Source of the DNA: Elmis aenea
Lineage: Eukaryota; Arthropoda; Insecta; Coleoptera; Elmidae
DNA: 64,000 bases
Direction: 5' to 3'
Assembly (NCBI GenBank): GCA_947652605.1
Contig: OX393579.1
Span: 44,708,970 to 44,772,969, forward strand
The notes beneath the pieces were generated by a model. That model had not been told where the DNA came from, ran no database searches, and worked only from the letters and a program-made list of their open reading frames with translations. Shown here piece by piece: positions 44,314 to 56,552 of this stretch. Position numbers and translations under genes: made by a program. Within the stretch, counting starts at the first letter, position 1. Each line of letters opens with the position of its first letter.

Positions 44314-46224
44314 CAGTGAGCTCGCGTTATAAGCAACTAACGGCGGCTAATTCCGATCTAAAAGTTGCTTATAACGTGAAAGTTGCTTATATGATATAAA
44401 TAGAAACGATTCGATTTTTAACATAAATAAATCTTGTTTTTAGTACTAAAACTAAAAATAAAAGTTTACACCATAACAACGCGATCGTGGTCGCGTGGCT
44501 ATGGTGATCTGTACTCACCTATGTCAAACGAAATACGCGCGTGCCACGTACCTTTAGTCGTGATCTATGTACTTGTACATCTCTCAAATAAAAAAATATG
44601 ATGTGATTTCATAGCAAGTATACAGAGCGGATGAAACGGCCTTATTTTACAAGTGTTTACCGGACAAAACTCTTGTTCATACACGTAAGAAAAATATTCC
44701 CGGGAGAAAAATATCTAAGCAACAAGTTAGGTACTATTTACCGTGTGCTAATTCCACCGACAATCATAAATTGAACTTATGGTCTTTCGTAAATTATATA
44801 AAGCCAAAAAATTTTAGTAATTTAACCTATGAGTTTATTACATTATTATACAGCGTCATTCAAAAAGTCTGCAACAAATGGAATTTTTTTTTATTATTAA
44901 TTTCTCAAAAAAAAATTATTCCGGATAAAAGTTGGTGCATGGTCTAAAATTAATTTAAGGGGAAAAAAAGTTTGATAAAAAGTCATAGAACACTAGATTT
45001 TACCGATTTTTGAAATATTTGCAAGTATAAAGAGCCCTTAGTTTAAGAGTTACAAAAAAAATGTATAAGAAAAAGTTATGTAGAATCCAAAAATAATTCC
45101 CGATTTAAATTTTGACGGTCAAATTCAAATTTTTATTTTTTAAGAAATTTTAACATTCAAAAAGTCTGCAACAAATGGTAAAGTTTTTTATTATCGATTT
45201 TTCTTTTATTCCTAATGAAGTTGGTATATGGTCTAAATCTAATTTTAAGATGAAAAAAAATGAATAAAGTCATATGACACTAGATTTTAATGGTTTTTGA
45301 TTTTTTGAATGTTAAAATTTCGTAACAAATAAAAATTAGAATTTAACCCTCTGTTCGGTTTTTAGATTCTTAATAACTTTTTTCGATAAAAATAAAATTT
45401 TCCATTTGTTGCAGACTTTTTGAATGTTAAAATTTCTTAAAAAATAAAAATTGAAATTTGACCGTCAAAATTTAAATCTAGCCTTATTTTGGGATTTTTA
45501 AAAACTCTGTCCATAATTTTTTTTGTATCTCTTAAAATATTTCAAAAATCAGTAATATCTAGTGTCATATGATTTTTTATTGAACTTTTTTCATCTTAAA
45601 ATTAGTTTTAGACCATGCACCAACTTTTATCAAGAATACAATTTTCTGAGAAAAAAATAATAAAAAACTTTTCCATTCGTTGCAGACTTTTTGAATGACG
45701 CTGTATATTAATAATCTCCTAAAAATTAAATGATTGTCAAAAAATCTATTGTTAATCTAGATTTCACACGATATTTTAATGCCCTTTTAAATAACCTGAA
45801 TGTTAAAAAAAAAACTGAAAGTGCTTATCACTCAAAATTTTCGTAAAAATGTAAATTTTACGAAAATTGTTGACTTTAGACCCATATAACCTTTTACATT
45901 TATTAAAGTAAATTTTAAGAGAAATCCAAAAATGTAAAAATATACAGATGTTCTATTCAAAATTTCAAAGTTTGAGTCCGTTTCCGGTTGAACCGGAAGT
46001 CGCATTGCAACCTTAATATTTCCATCGAATCCGAAAAATACCGTAACGCTCAGATACAAAATTTCATTGTTATATCTGCAATAGTATTTTAGATATTTGT
46101 ATTTTTAACTGTCACACTGACAGTTGCTTATATCGTGTACTTTGATACGATAGTTGCTTATATCGAGTGTTGCTTATAACGCGAGTTGCTTATATCTTGG
46201 GTTGCTTATAACGCGAGCTCACTG
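44314..46224. mobile_element. CAGTGAGCTCGCG element, copy 2
   Basis: Same ends, subterminal GTTGCTTATA arrays and interior as 27395-29060. It is flanked by TA (44312-44313, 46225-46226) in unrelated DNA. It differs mainly by a longer inner CAGCGTCATTC element and scattered point changes. CCGGTTGAACCGGAAGTCGC lies in both copies near the right end. Confidence 0.88.
44851..45703. mobile_element. Copy 3 of the CAGCGTCATTC element
   Basis: Inverse ends as in the 27931 copy, TA flanks, 853 bp. Three direct or inverted copies of the TCTGCAACAAATGG block are visible inside, which explains the larger size. It is at the identical position of the outer element. Confidence 0.85.
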
Positions 46225-46226
46225 TA

Positions 46227-47187
46227 TTTGATTACAGCACAGTATTTGATTTTTGACATTATTATAAAAGTCGATGTACACTATTTGATAAAAATCCAGA
46301 AAAGTCACTAGGTACTTGGAATATTTACGCCAAACTTTGCAGACTTTAATGACAGTTCAACTAACCTCAAAAAAAGTATGTTTTGCTGTCTTCTCTATTT
46401 GGCTGTGATGTTTTCAATCACCATGTAAGCAAGAGTATTGTTGTAACTATGGAAACGACTTTTGACGGCTCCGTCAAATTGCGTGCCCGGAACACTCTTC
46501 GCCCACAATTCTTCGCCCTCACAATTCTTCGCCTTCACAATTCTTCGCCTACACAATTCTTCGCCGCCACAATTTCCACCGCATACAAGCATATCACAAT
46601 TTTTTTTTGTAAATCAGATTGTTTTTATTTATAACGTAATTTTTACAGATTATTTTACATTTTAATTAATTAAATGTTAAATAATTTCTGCAAAAAGAAA
46701 ACATAAAAATTAAAAGAAACAAAAAGTGCGTTTTTGGATAGTCATAAAAGTTTTTAATAGTTAAAAAATTGCATGTTTCCTACAATTGAGAAAAATTTAA
46801 GTTTTTACATCTTTATCTTTAATTGATATATCTTTATTCAACTATCAGTGCAGCTGTTTTAGCTTCCGATATTCTGACAGTGGTATCAAATAACAGTTTA
46901 CACCCTGTATCGTATTTCTTCAATGGCACTTGTTTTGTAGAGGGTTACCGGAACTATCTTTCACCAAAAAGCGCTCTTCCATGTGTCGCTCAAATTAATA
47001 TTAAGTGTCTAAATCCTGATACAATCTCCGTCCCGAGGCAACCCTGAACGAGTTAGCGGTTTTAATTGCTTCAGATGAACTACCTCACGTTGCCGTGTGT
47101 AGACCAAGGGTCACAAATTAATTGTTGTCGTGGTCCGTATTACAAAAAATCCTACCCGCCGCAATTTAATATGACATCGATGATGTA
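46227..47187. other. No gene recognised; 16-bp minisatellite
   Basis: A minisatellite lies at 46491-46576. An orphan CACCCTGTA end occurs near 46901-46909. A 74-codon frame at 46823-47047 has no domain I recognise. Confidence 0.4.
46491..46576. repeat. Minisatellite, CACAATTCTTCGCC unit
   Basis: Five 15-16 bp units, CACAATTCTTCGCC plus two variable bases, run head to tail with a degenerate first unit. Antisense frames across it are repeats only. Confidence 0.85.
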
Positions 47188-47829
47188 CAGGGTGGTCCAA
47201 ATTCGATGGGATTGCATGGGTATCTCGCTTAATAGTCAAGATAGAGAAACGGTTAAATTACCAAAAATGTGCACTTTTTTGAGATGAACTCAGAAGAGTT
47301 GTCAAATATATTCTATCATTTTCTGTTTTTCTTGATTTTTTTTTGTTTCCACAGCCTACTTTTTGTTTTACATCTTTAAAAAAATTGAAAAACCTTTGTA
47401 ACTTACGTATTATTGAAAATAAATACATGAACCCTTATATATTTGGAATGAGAAAAAAATAAGGAATTTTAATAGGCCATAGCCAACTATAGCTTCTATT
47501 TAAAAAAAGGCAAGTTTGTGTCATAACTTTTTAACGGCGACCGCAAAAATTTTTTTTTTAGTGTGATCAAACTTAACATAAAAATATCTAAAAATATTGT
47601 TAATAAACTTTTTTGATATTTACAACAATAACGGAGATATGACACATTATTAATATGACAAAAAAACACTTTTTCTCTAATATCTCAAAAACCGGAAATT
47701 ATATTATATTTTTGAAAACGGTTCTGAGGCTGTCCCAAGAAACTGCCCATTTTTGGTAATTTAACCGTTTCTCTATCTTGCCTATTAAGCGAGATACCCA
47801 TGCAATCCCATCGAATTTGGACCACCCTG
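47188..47829. mobile_element. Foldback element, CAGGGTGGTCCAAATTCG ends
   Basis: The arms are about 130-300 bases, with TGGGTATCTCGCTTAATAGT against its complement and TAAATTACCAAAAATGTGCA. TA flanks both ends. Relatives are at 18909-19454 (left arm only) and 31849-32119 (truncated). No coding frame. Confidence 0.85.
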
Positions 47830-48160
47830 TACATTTACACTGCACAGGGTTCAAATTGGATGGGATTATGTGAGTAACTCCCTTATTATATAAGATAGAG
47901 AAATGGTTTACTTACCAAAAATACGCAGAATTTGAAACAAATTCACACAAATTTACAAACAGTTTACCATTTCGGTTTTGAGTTATTGTCAAAAAAGTTT
48001 TTGATGTCATTTAATGATGATGATGTTAAAACAGATATGTAAATAATTACATAGGTTTTGAATTTAATGTTTTAATATAAAATATTTTTACCAGTTTAAA
48101 AGTTGTATATTGTTTTTTCAAATATCACGTATTTTTGACTTTTATTTTTAAATATATGTA
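47830..48160. mobile_element. Orphan CACAGGGTTCAAATTGG end and flank
   Basis: At about 47851, CACAGGGTTCAAATTGGATG continues GGGATTATGTGAGTAACTCC, a diverged left arm of the neighbouring family. No right end was found before 48161. Confidence 0.45.
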
Positions 48161-48420
48161 CAGGGTGATTCAAATTCGAGGGGGACCATGGGGATCTCGC
48201 TTATTACTGAAGATAGAGGGTAGGTTTAAATTTGGCAAAGTTGCTAAATTTTATGCTCATCAATAATATCAAAACAGATATGAAATATATTCAAATGTTT
48301 TAGAAAAAATTTAATTAAAAAAACTGAAAAAATGACTACAAGTTTTTGGTAATTTCTCTATCTTCAATAATAAGCGATATATCTATCCATGATCTTCCAT
48401 CGCATTAAGACTACTTTGTG
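48161..48420. mobile_element. Decayed CAGGGTGATTCAAATTCG element
   Basis: The left end CAGGGTGATTCAAATTCGAG is clear. The right end, AAGACTACTTTGTG then TA, is degraded. CTTCAATAATAAGCGATATA near the right mirrors GGATCTCGCTTATTACTGAA near the left. Confidence 0.6.
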
Positions 48421-48422
48421 TA

Positions 48423-49298
48423 CACAACGATTTTGTCAAACATGCTCACTTTAACACAATTTTTAAATATCAGCGTCCGCATCCGGTAACTTTGGTACTT
48501 ATTGCAGTTTATTTATGTAGATTAACATATCATATCCTGACGTGTGTGAAAATGTTTGGAAATCCGGATGCGGTTTGCAAAATGTGATCTCTTGTATTAC
48601 GTGTGACTTTAGATATTTGTTTTGTGGTGTTTTTTTTATGATTTCGTGCAATGTCAGGACTGGTATTTACTAAAATTGTTTACAAACAAAATTATTGTAA
48701 TTTCTATCCATCTAGTTTATCATATCTTATGTAAATATGTAAGTTACACACGATATAGGTCATCACTGTAGATCTACTGTAAATCTATACCATAGATCAG
48801 TGTCTGTCGACCTAAATTACATCGTGAGGCAAAAAACATAATTTTATTACCGCTGACCGATAGAAATATGTTTTATAAACAGCATGTTAGGTACATGTTC
48901 TTCAAATGTTTGTTTGGATATTTTTATGATATTTATAAATATTTAAAAATTAAAAGTCATTAAAAAAGAGAGAGTTTTTATGCTGTTTTAAACATAAAAA
49001 CTCGTGTGTGGCGACAACGCAAGCTGGAAAAATTATTGGAGCTAAGTGATGTTGAACCTCGTTTGCCAAATTTTCCAGACAGACGTAGCTCCTTTAGAAA
49101 ATTGTATCTTTCCGTTTCTACAGAACTCTATTAACGACAAGAGCTTCGATGAACTCTTGGCTTGAGAAAATCTTTTGTGACGGTTTTTTTCTCTAAAAAA
49201 AAGTGTAATATTGAAGCTAAGAAGTAATTGTATAAATACTATTAATCATTGCCAAACCTTAAAATTTCACACAAACTTTTTCCTTTGGTTTTGTAAAG
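48423..49298. other. No gene recognised
   Basis: A weak inverted pair, GCATCCGG/CCGGATGC, lies near 48479-48570. Nothing else. Confidence 0.35.
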
Positions 49299-49300
49299 TA

Positions 49301-50200
49301 GAGGAAAGTCGTCTATTATGGGGTACTTTTGTAATGTGTTGAAAAAAAAATGAAGAATTTCATTTGTACTAAAAATATTTAGAATATTTAATGATATTTC
49401 AAGAAGTTAATATCAATAGCAGATTATATGTATGATGGCAGAATATTTAAATAGAGATGTGCTGAATCCCATATTAAGCAATGCAGATGCCTAATATGGG
49501 ATAGACAAGTTCTATTGTGGTAGCAAAAGAAAAAAGTAGAAAAATCAATAAAATAGATACCTACTTTGTTTCATTTGAACATAAAATTTCAACTAATTCT
49601 GCTGGATATTTTATTTACAAGCCAATATGGGCATGGGCGTCCACAGGGGAGGGCAAACGGGGCACTTGCCCCTCCCTGGAATCGAGTACTCCATTAATAA
49701 CCAAATGAAAGAGGGTCAAGTTAAAAGTTCGTTAATATTTTAATGCATTTCTTTGCAAGATTCGCCTCCCCCTGGATAATTTACTGCGGACGCCCATGAA
49801 TATGGGGTACCCCAAATAAAGCATTTTGTCTATACCCCATATTAGGACAAAATGATAGGGTTTTAACAAATTATTTAAGTCTTTGTAAATAAAAAATTAC
49901 ACGAGATATTAATAACTAATATGCTTTAAATGGACCATTGATGCAAAAATAAACTTGATACCTTACCTCTAGAACATTCAATAACTATTTCTGTGGAATC
50001 GCCAGAAATATTCAATAGTGCGGAAATAATTGATGGTTGTTTCTTGATTGTAAAGTTACCTATAAAACTCAAATTACGTCAGAAACTTCATAACATATGT
50101 ACATTGTTTGATAATATTGACCATAGATAAAGAGTTAAAGCAAGCGCCGAAATAAAGGTACCCATATTAGGAGCTATCATTATATTACGCGACTTTCCTC
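49301..50200. mobile_element. TA-flanked element with GAGGAAAGTCG ends
   Basis: TA-GAGGAAAGTCG and CGACTTTCCTC-TA are exact inverse ends (TA at 49299-49300 and 50201-50202). Motifs such as CCCATATTAG, CCTAATATGGG, ATATGGGG and TACCCCA recur inside in both orientations. A 167-bp MITE is inserted at 49632-49798. Probably a non-autonomous Tc1/mariner-group element; compare 58281-59600. Confidence 0.7.
49632..49798. mobile_element. Nested MITE, 167 bp, perfect 8-bp TSD
   Basis: The ends CATGGGCGTCC and GGACGCCCATG are inverse, with AGGGGAGG/CCTCCCCCT inside. AATATGGG flanks both sides (49624-49631, 49799-49806). The 8-bp duplication and GGGCAAACGGGGCACTTGCC interior suit an hAT-type MITE. Confidence 0.85.
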
Positions 50201-50202
50201 TA

Positions 50203-50823
50203 CCATGACGTTTGCAAACAGTTAAATTATCCAAGCATTTTGCGGATCGGTGAAAATTTGTCACCGACCGACGGTGGAGAAACACTGCTATATAGAGCAT
50301 ATTGGATTAAGTTTTGAAGTATACCAGGAGCGACAAACTAGTTTGTTGTCGCGATTAAATGTTTATATAGACAGTTAATCGCGAGCTACCTACCAAATTT
50401 TTGAACGAACTTCGAGGAAAACCGTTTTTTAGGATCTCGTTTTTTGCATTTTTCTTCGAAGCCATTAGAACGATTTTCAAAAATTTGGCACCGTTTTACT
50501 TGCAAAGAATGCGCGCATCAGTAAATGAAGTTTCGTTTATAGCTTACAATTAGATGATTTAATGGCCAACGCGACCGCAAAAACAGTTATTTTTAAGCAC
50601 CATTTTTCGGCGGCCGTAAAGGGTACTAAAAACAAAAGAAGATCATCTCTTTGTTTGAGCAAAATTATTTTCTCACTTATTAAGTTTCGAAATCATTGCA
50701 ATGAAAATTGCTTCGCTATCGACCTATTGGCCATAACTGAAGTATACGATAAACTAAGCAGAAAATGATAATATTGGTCCATCCTTAAGAAACAGGTTAT
50801 GGAAGTAGTTAAAAGTTAAATTC
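50203..50823. other. No gene recognised
   Basis: Short frame 50562-50768 has no recognisable domain. Confidence 0.35.
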
Positions 50824-51192
50824 TATATTACACAAAAAGAGTTGTAAGACGCATAAGAGTTGCACACGGAGCTTCGTAGCGGCGAGTGCGTATTTTCATA
50901 AGTGCGTATTGGCTTTTGCAAATCGTGTTATGTAGTATACTTTTTCTACGATCACATGATACATACTATTTTATCGTTTTTTCGCTAATAGTTAAGCTGT
51001 TAACTGTCAAGTTTGACGTGCCTGCTTAGACGTTTCTAGACAAGTGTGCTTTTTGCTTACCGTGCGTAAGGACTCACTTACTATGCATGCTGGATGACTT
51101 TGACGTGAGCCTATTTTGATCATTTCTAAAGAAAAGCTTTCTGCTTCCAGTGCGCAAAGACCCACTCACTGTGCATGCAGGCTGTACAGTAA
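50824..51192 (-). repeat. Dispersed repeat, copy 2 (inverse of 8796-9062)
   Basis: It ends TGCATGCAGGCTGTACAGTAA. This copy carries a second, diverged version of the GCTTTTTGCTTACCGT/ACTATGCATGC block (51050-51090 and 51135-51190), so it is longer than the 8.8 kb copy. Family unknown. Confidence 0.6.
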
Positions 51193-52057
51193 TCGTCAGA
51201 TACAACAGTAGTAGTAGTAAAAGCAAATTTTTCAATACAAAACCACATTATACTTGCTCTGTGAACTTTGTAATATTTAAATTTGACGTAAAATAAAAAA
51301 GTATGATACCTTGTTATTCTTTTTACATTTTTAATAACAGAATTTCTTTCTTATTCGTTGTTTAATTTTAATAAAGCTTCATTAAATTTGTATTTGGAAT
51401 ACACAAGTCAAAGTTTCGTTAATATTAAATTGAATTTTTTATTGTACTCGGTATATTTTCTTCAAGATTAGGCTCAGATTCGTAAATATTGTTTCGTTTT
51501 AATAAAATTAATTTAGAACGATGAAATAAAAAGTATTAGGTAATACTTGTTTTATGAAGCCACCTTTCGTCCTAATTTATTCTCAGGACTGTATTTAAAC
51601 AAATATTAATCAATACATGTTTTGATTACCTTATTGTTTTTTTACAAGGTTTTTCGTTTAATTTAACGAGGCCTTGTGTGAAATTAAATTTCGTTAGAAT
51701 TTCGGCTCGTGTCTGGATAAGTTTCCAGCTGCGTATTTCTATGGAAAAATTAAAACCTTGAGTCACTTTGCACTCGCAAGCAATTGCTCAGAGTATTGTA
51801 CGTGTTTTGCTGTTTTGTAATATTTATAAACAATAAAATAAGCTTGTGTAGAATATTAAACAGTTTCTGTGCAAGCTTAATTTCGTGGTATTAATTACTT
51901 TGCAGTTTTTGCAACTGTTGCACTTGTGGTTTAATCGTAAAGAGTACAATCAATGTTGCATACTGCACCGCGCGATTGTCTCATTTTAATCGAAATGAAT
52001 TCTGTTATTAGTTGCTGTTGATTTTGCTTTTATGTAAAATGAAACTGCCGTTTAGAG
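51193..52057. other. No gene recognised
   Basis: AT-rich with no features. Confidence 0.35.
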
Positions 52058-52090
52058 CAGTGGTTTCCAACCTTGTGAACTGGTAATGCA
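52058..52090. mobile_element. Orphan hAT MITE end
   Basis: CAGTGGTTTCCAACC matches the general hAT MITE terminal pattern. No partner end was found; the LINE remnant begins 130 bases later. Confidence 0.4.
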
Positions 52091-52218
52091 TGTGAGCAAA
52101 ATCAATTTGATCACATTTTGATCTAAAATATAAAGATGAGAACATAACAAAATCGAAAACAAAAGAACGATATTAGCGAAATTGTTTTAAAGATAAAAGA
52201 AGCGACATTTTGTTTTTT

Positions 52219-53330
52219 AGTTCAAAAACCTTGTTTGAGAAGCTATTCTTGGGGAGAATTAAACCTATCCTGGAAGTAAAACAAAGTATACCAGACCACT
52301 AATTCGGATTTAGCTGTGAGCACGGTACAATCGAACAAATACATCGAATAACAAACATTCGAAGACAAGGATTATGGTACAGCAGTATTTTTAGATATCA
52401 GTCAAGCCTTTGATAAAGTCTGGCATATAGGACTGCTGTACAAGATTAGAATAATACTCCCAGACAAAATATACATTATTCTGAAATCGTACCTGGAAAA
52501 TAGATATTTTCAGGTAAAACACAAGGAGGAAACTCATCGTTGTGCTCAGTAAAATCAGGTGTACCACAGGGCAGCATATTAAGGCCAGTGTTATATTTAC
52601 TATATACAGCTGACTTACCAACTACAGCAAACAGCATGACCGCTACCTATGCGGATGATACTGCTGTCCTAGTTAGGCACAGAGACCCAATAGTAGCAAC
52701 CTACAAAATAACCTAAATAAAGTTTAGTCATGACTAAAAAGGTGACACATTAAAACCAATTAAGCAAAGTCAGTTCAGATCACTTTCACTCTGAAAAAGG
52801 GCAACTGTCCCCCTGTCCAACTAAACAATCATCAACTGACTGAAGCTGAAGAAGCAAAATATCTAGGTATCCATCCACCTGGACAGAAGACTAACTTGGA
52901 GAAAGCATATATTTACAAAAAGAAAGCAACTCGGTCTCAAACTACAAAAAATGTACTGGATTATGGAAAAGAAATCAAGATTATCTATTGAAAACAAACT
53001 CTTGATTTATAAATCTATCCCAAAACCTGTCTGGACCAACGGTGTTTAATTGTGGGGATCGGCTTTTAACTCAAATATTGAAATACTCGAAAGATTCCAA
53101 TCAAAAGTGTTGCGGCTGATTGTGAACGCGCCGTGGTACGCGCCGAACGAGGTAATCCAACGCGATCTTCAGGTGTTATCGGTTAACCAAGAAGTGCGGA
53201 ATTACAGTGCTAAATACTGACAGAGACTCGATGGCCATCCCAACAGACTGGCAAACCACTACTCTCAAAAAACAACCAACATCGTAGACTTAAGCGTTAT
53301 AATCCTGAAGACCACATTAACAGATTTTAA
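52219..53330 (+). pseudogene. Jockey-clade LINE, decayed RT
   Basis: Plus-strand frames read, in order: LFEKLFLGRIKPILEVKQSI, AVFLDISQAFDKVWHIGLLY (motif A), then after a frameshift VPQGSILRPVLYLLYTADLP (B), YADDTAVLVRHRDP (C), KKSRLSIENKLLIYKSIPKP, and SNIEILERFQSKVLRLIVNA with P-W-Y. The T-A-D-L-P after motif B and the V-N-A-P-W-Y-x-P-N-E stretch near the C-terminus are hallmarks of Jockey-clade elements. There are several stops and at least three frameshifts, and the endonuclease is missing. It is much older than the LINE at 42-44 kb and on the opposite strand. Confidence 0.85.
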
Positions 53331-53539
53331 GTAGCATAGCAAAAACCCCAGAGACCACAAAAATCTAAGTAAATCGTAAGGAGATATGTCACTGGACATA
53401 CTCCAGCACGCCAGTACTTTGTCATAATAAATTGCTGAATGTCCCTGGACAGATTGCAAACTACGGGGATAAAAAAAAAGTTCAAAAACGGAAACGAAAT
53501 TGAAAGGATTTAATATCGGTTTGCTAGTGTAGTGCATCA

Positions 53540-53632
53540 ATGAAAGGAGTTGGGAGTCGGAGTCAGTTTTAAATAATACCGACTCTGGGGTTCAAGAGTC
53601 TGAAGTAGTTATTTTTCTGCCGACTCCCCATC
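53540..53632. mobile_element. Possible small hAT MITE (GGAGTCGG/CCGACTCC)
   Basis: GTTGGGAGTCGGAGTCAG and CTGCCGACTCCCCATCTCTG are partial inverse repeats about 93 bases apart. CAGAGATGGGGAGTCGG (minus strand) looks like an hAT end. No TSD was found. Confidence 0.45.
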
Positions 53633-54175
53633 TCTGATTTTGATAAACTCCTTAAGAAAATGTAAGTTTGAAGGGTTTTATATGTTGCATTACTTAGCAC
53701 AAAAACCCTCGATATTTTAATTATCTTTTAAACCACGCTCGTAAGTTCGTGTTTTACGCATTGTCCCCCTAAATATCATAATTTTAGTCCCTAATTTAAT
53801 TTACATGAAAAATGAACTCATAAATTAGATTAAAAATGTGCACGGCGATAAAAAAAAAACATTCTATTAGCACGTCCAAAGCGAGTTAAATCAACATACA
53901 ACCCGCATCCAGAGGAGGAGCGTTTAAATTCTTGTCCTCACGTAGTAAGCTGTAATCTAAATCACACGAACAGAGGAAAGACGAAGGGCTTAACGCCCTT
54001 TAATTAAATGGCCGGTATTGTCTAGTTTGTGGCGACAGTGGGAGACTCAAAAATTCAGCCGACTAGACCAGGATCGACTAGGATGTAACCAAATCCAATT
54101 ACACTAGGATTCGCACGACATCTATCGTTATTTTAATGCAGTTTTTCAATGTACATTCCTTTCAATTAATAACGA
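53633..54175. other. No gene recognised
   Basis: Nothing seen. Confidence 0.35.
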
Positions 54176-54179
54176 TTAA

Positions 54180-55250
54180 AGTCTGTTTTATACTATACTA
54201 TTTTTTCGTTTAAGAAAATCGTATACGATTTTTATACAAAAATTTCGATCAAGAATTTAGCATGGAAAATGTGAACCATTTACATTGTACTATTTTTTGG
54301 TACGAAAACTCCAATATATTTTGGTTACTTTTTAGTAACTTTTATTATATTTTGTTGGCAACTTGAGTAACCATGTCAAATGTGTCAAATGTTTAATTAT
54401 TATATTTTAATGTTTTTGTATATGGGTGCTTTTAGGATGTTTTAGGACCGGTATCCGATTTTCACCCGGACTCTCCGAGTTTTAACATCGTTTCTCTGGG
54501 CTCCGGGTCTTATTATGATTCCTCCGGGTTTCGTAATAGTACCAAAACAACAGTATCCATACAAAAAATTGTATCAAAATATAACCGTGAGTCGGATATA
54601 TTAATGAAAACAAGAAATACGATATTATTGTCTATCTCTTTTTTTCAAAATAAGTACTATGTTCACGCTTTGCTTCTGAATGTTATTATTCCGGGAAGTC
54701 GCGTAATTCGCCTTGATTTTAAATTTATTTATTACGTCGTATTATATTCATAAAACAAAATGTTGTAATTTGCTTGTATTTTGCTTTTTATGTTCCAACA
54801 TTCCATATTTCCCACAGGAATTTTATTTTTATTACGAATTAAAATCCCGGAAAACTACAACTAAAATTAAGGTGTATTTCTTAACCCCCCTAAGCCCGTC
54901 ATCGTCAACGGGTTTACATAAAACTGAAATCTAGACACGCCAGTGCTTACACATAATTACAAATGAATAGAAAACTACTACTTATGGCTGCAGTACCATT
55001 AATAATGATATTAAACAATCAATAACGAACTGATTTTTATTTCAGTTAACCTAACCCATAAATGACATGCGGCCAGATACAATTACAGTAAAATACGCAT
55101 GCGCGCATACTAAATATTGGATGTAATTTAGGACAGGTTCGAATTTTATACGATTTTTTCGTTCAAGATTTTTAATTTCTGATTGACACCGTACTAGAAA
55201 ATCGTATACGATTTTCTTAAACGAAAAAATAGTATAGTATAAAACAGACT
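54180..55250. mobile_element. TTAA-type element, copy 2
   Basis: The same ends as 17801-18793 (AGTCTGTTTTATACTATAC), here with TTAA on both sides (54176-54179, 55251-55254). The outer 200-250 bases on each side match copy 1. The middle (about 54420-55030) is unrelated to copy 1, with CTCCGAG/CTCCGGG-type motifs. Site 55071-55078 (GGCCAGAT) is the uninterrupted counterpart of the 18186-18593 insertion. No transposase. Confidence 0.8.
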
Positions 55251-55254
55251 TTAA

Positions 55255-56552
55255 ACTTGTTTGATAATTTTTGTTTAAAAAATCAGCAGTTTTCAACTTA
55301 TTGTTCACATATAATAATTCTTATATTTTTTAAGGCGTTTTTCGACATTTATCAAACTTAAAGATATTCTTAGCTGTGCCTATTTTTTTCAAACGCTTTG
55401 TACTATATTGATGCATTTTTTGTTTGTTATTATCGACGTTTCACAATTTCAGCGTACATACATTTTTGCTTTAGAGATTTCAGAGCTGTATAAATGACTT
55501 CAGGTCCATATTATACGGCTAATAAAAATGTCAGCATCATCCCATTGTTCCGGTTCGTTTAACATTCAAGAGAGTTTTTATTCGTTGGGGCTCGCTTTTA
55601 AAATCAAAAAACTGTAATATTAGAGATAAATCATAAATTGGGATTTTTACCTTGTAATTCAGATTAATTGGAAAGTATTGTTGAACGGTATTCGATAAAT
55701 TATTGGTGGGTTGTTTCGGTTAGAGAAATAATATGATCGAAATTAAATTGGTCTAAAATATACCCACGTTATGTTTAAGCTAAAAATAACTGCCAGGTCA
55801 AGTTTACTTGTAAAATCCGGTACAATGGTTTAATATTTTTATTAAAAACGTCTCTTTCGCGTCTACACTACCATGTAATGTTTTTTTGTCGTTGCATGGT
55901 GATATTTATTTTGCAAGGTCGGCTTCTAAAGGCGTAGGTGTATTGGCTTTTAACATATTTTAATGTTAACTGCAGTTTTATTAATTGCTTTTTTTCTTGT
56001 TGTAAAATAGTAATTGCTTTCTATTCGTGTATTAAACAGTTAACACATTCACAAACAATTATACGAAAACATCAGAAGGAATTTTAAAAGAGATACCGGC
56101 TCTAAAACGAATACAGGATACTTCCTTAACCCATTACTATTTAATATTATTACGAATAAAGTTATAAGTGACGTAAATATAGAAAAGAAAATATCGAAAA
56201 GCATATTGTTGACGATGCTGTTAACAATGAAACAAAACTGTCAGGGACACAAACCAAAAACGTCTGCAATAAAGAGTAAAACTTTTACCACAAGTAAAGA
56301 ATAGCTACGATGCAAATTTGAAGCGTATGGAAAAACTACCCAAAAGACCATGGGTTTTTCTTACTAGTAATGAAAATTTGTCAGAAGTTTCCCTGCCACC
56401 AATCTAACAAATAATGTATTATCAGTAGTAATATAACAAGTGCATTGAAAATTATCGATAATTTTTGGTAAATATGCCCGAATGCAAATTGAGCTGAACT
56501 TCTGCTTCAACTTGCATGAGTGAAGATTTGTCAAAAATTATAGATTATTTGC
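55255..56552. other. No gene recognised
   Basis: No repeat or coding signal recognised. Confidence 0.35.
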
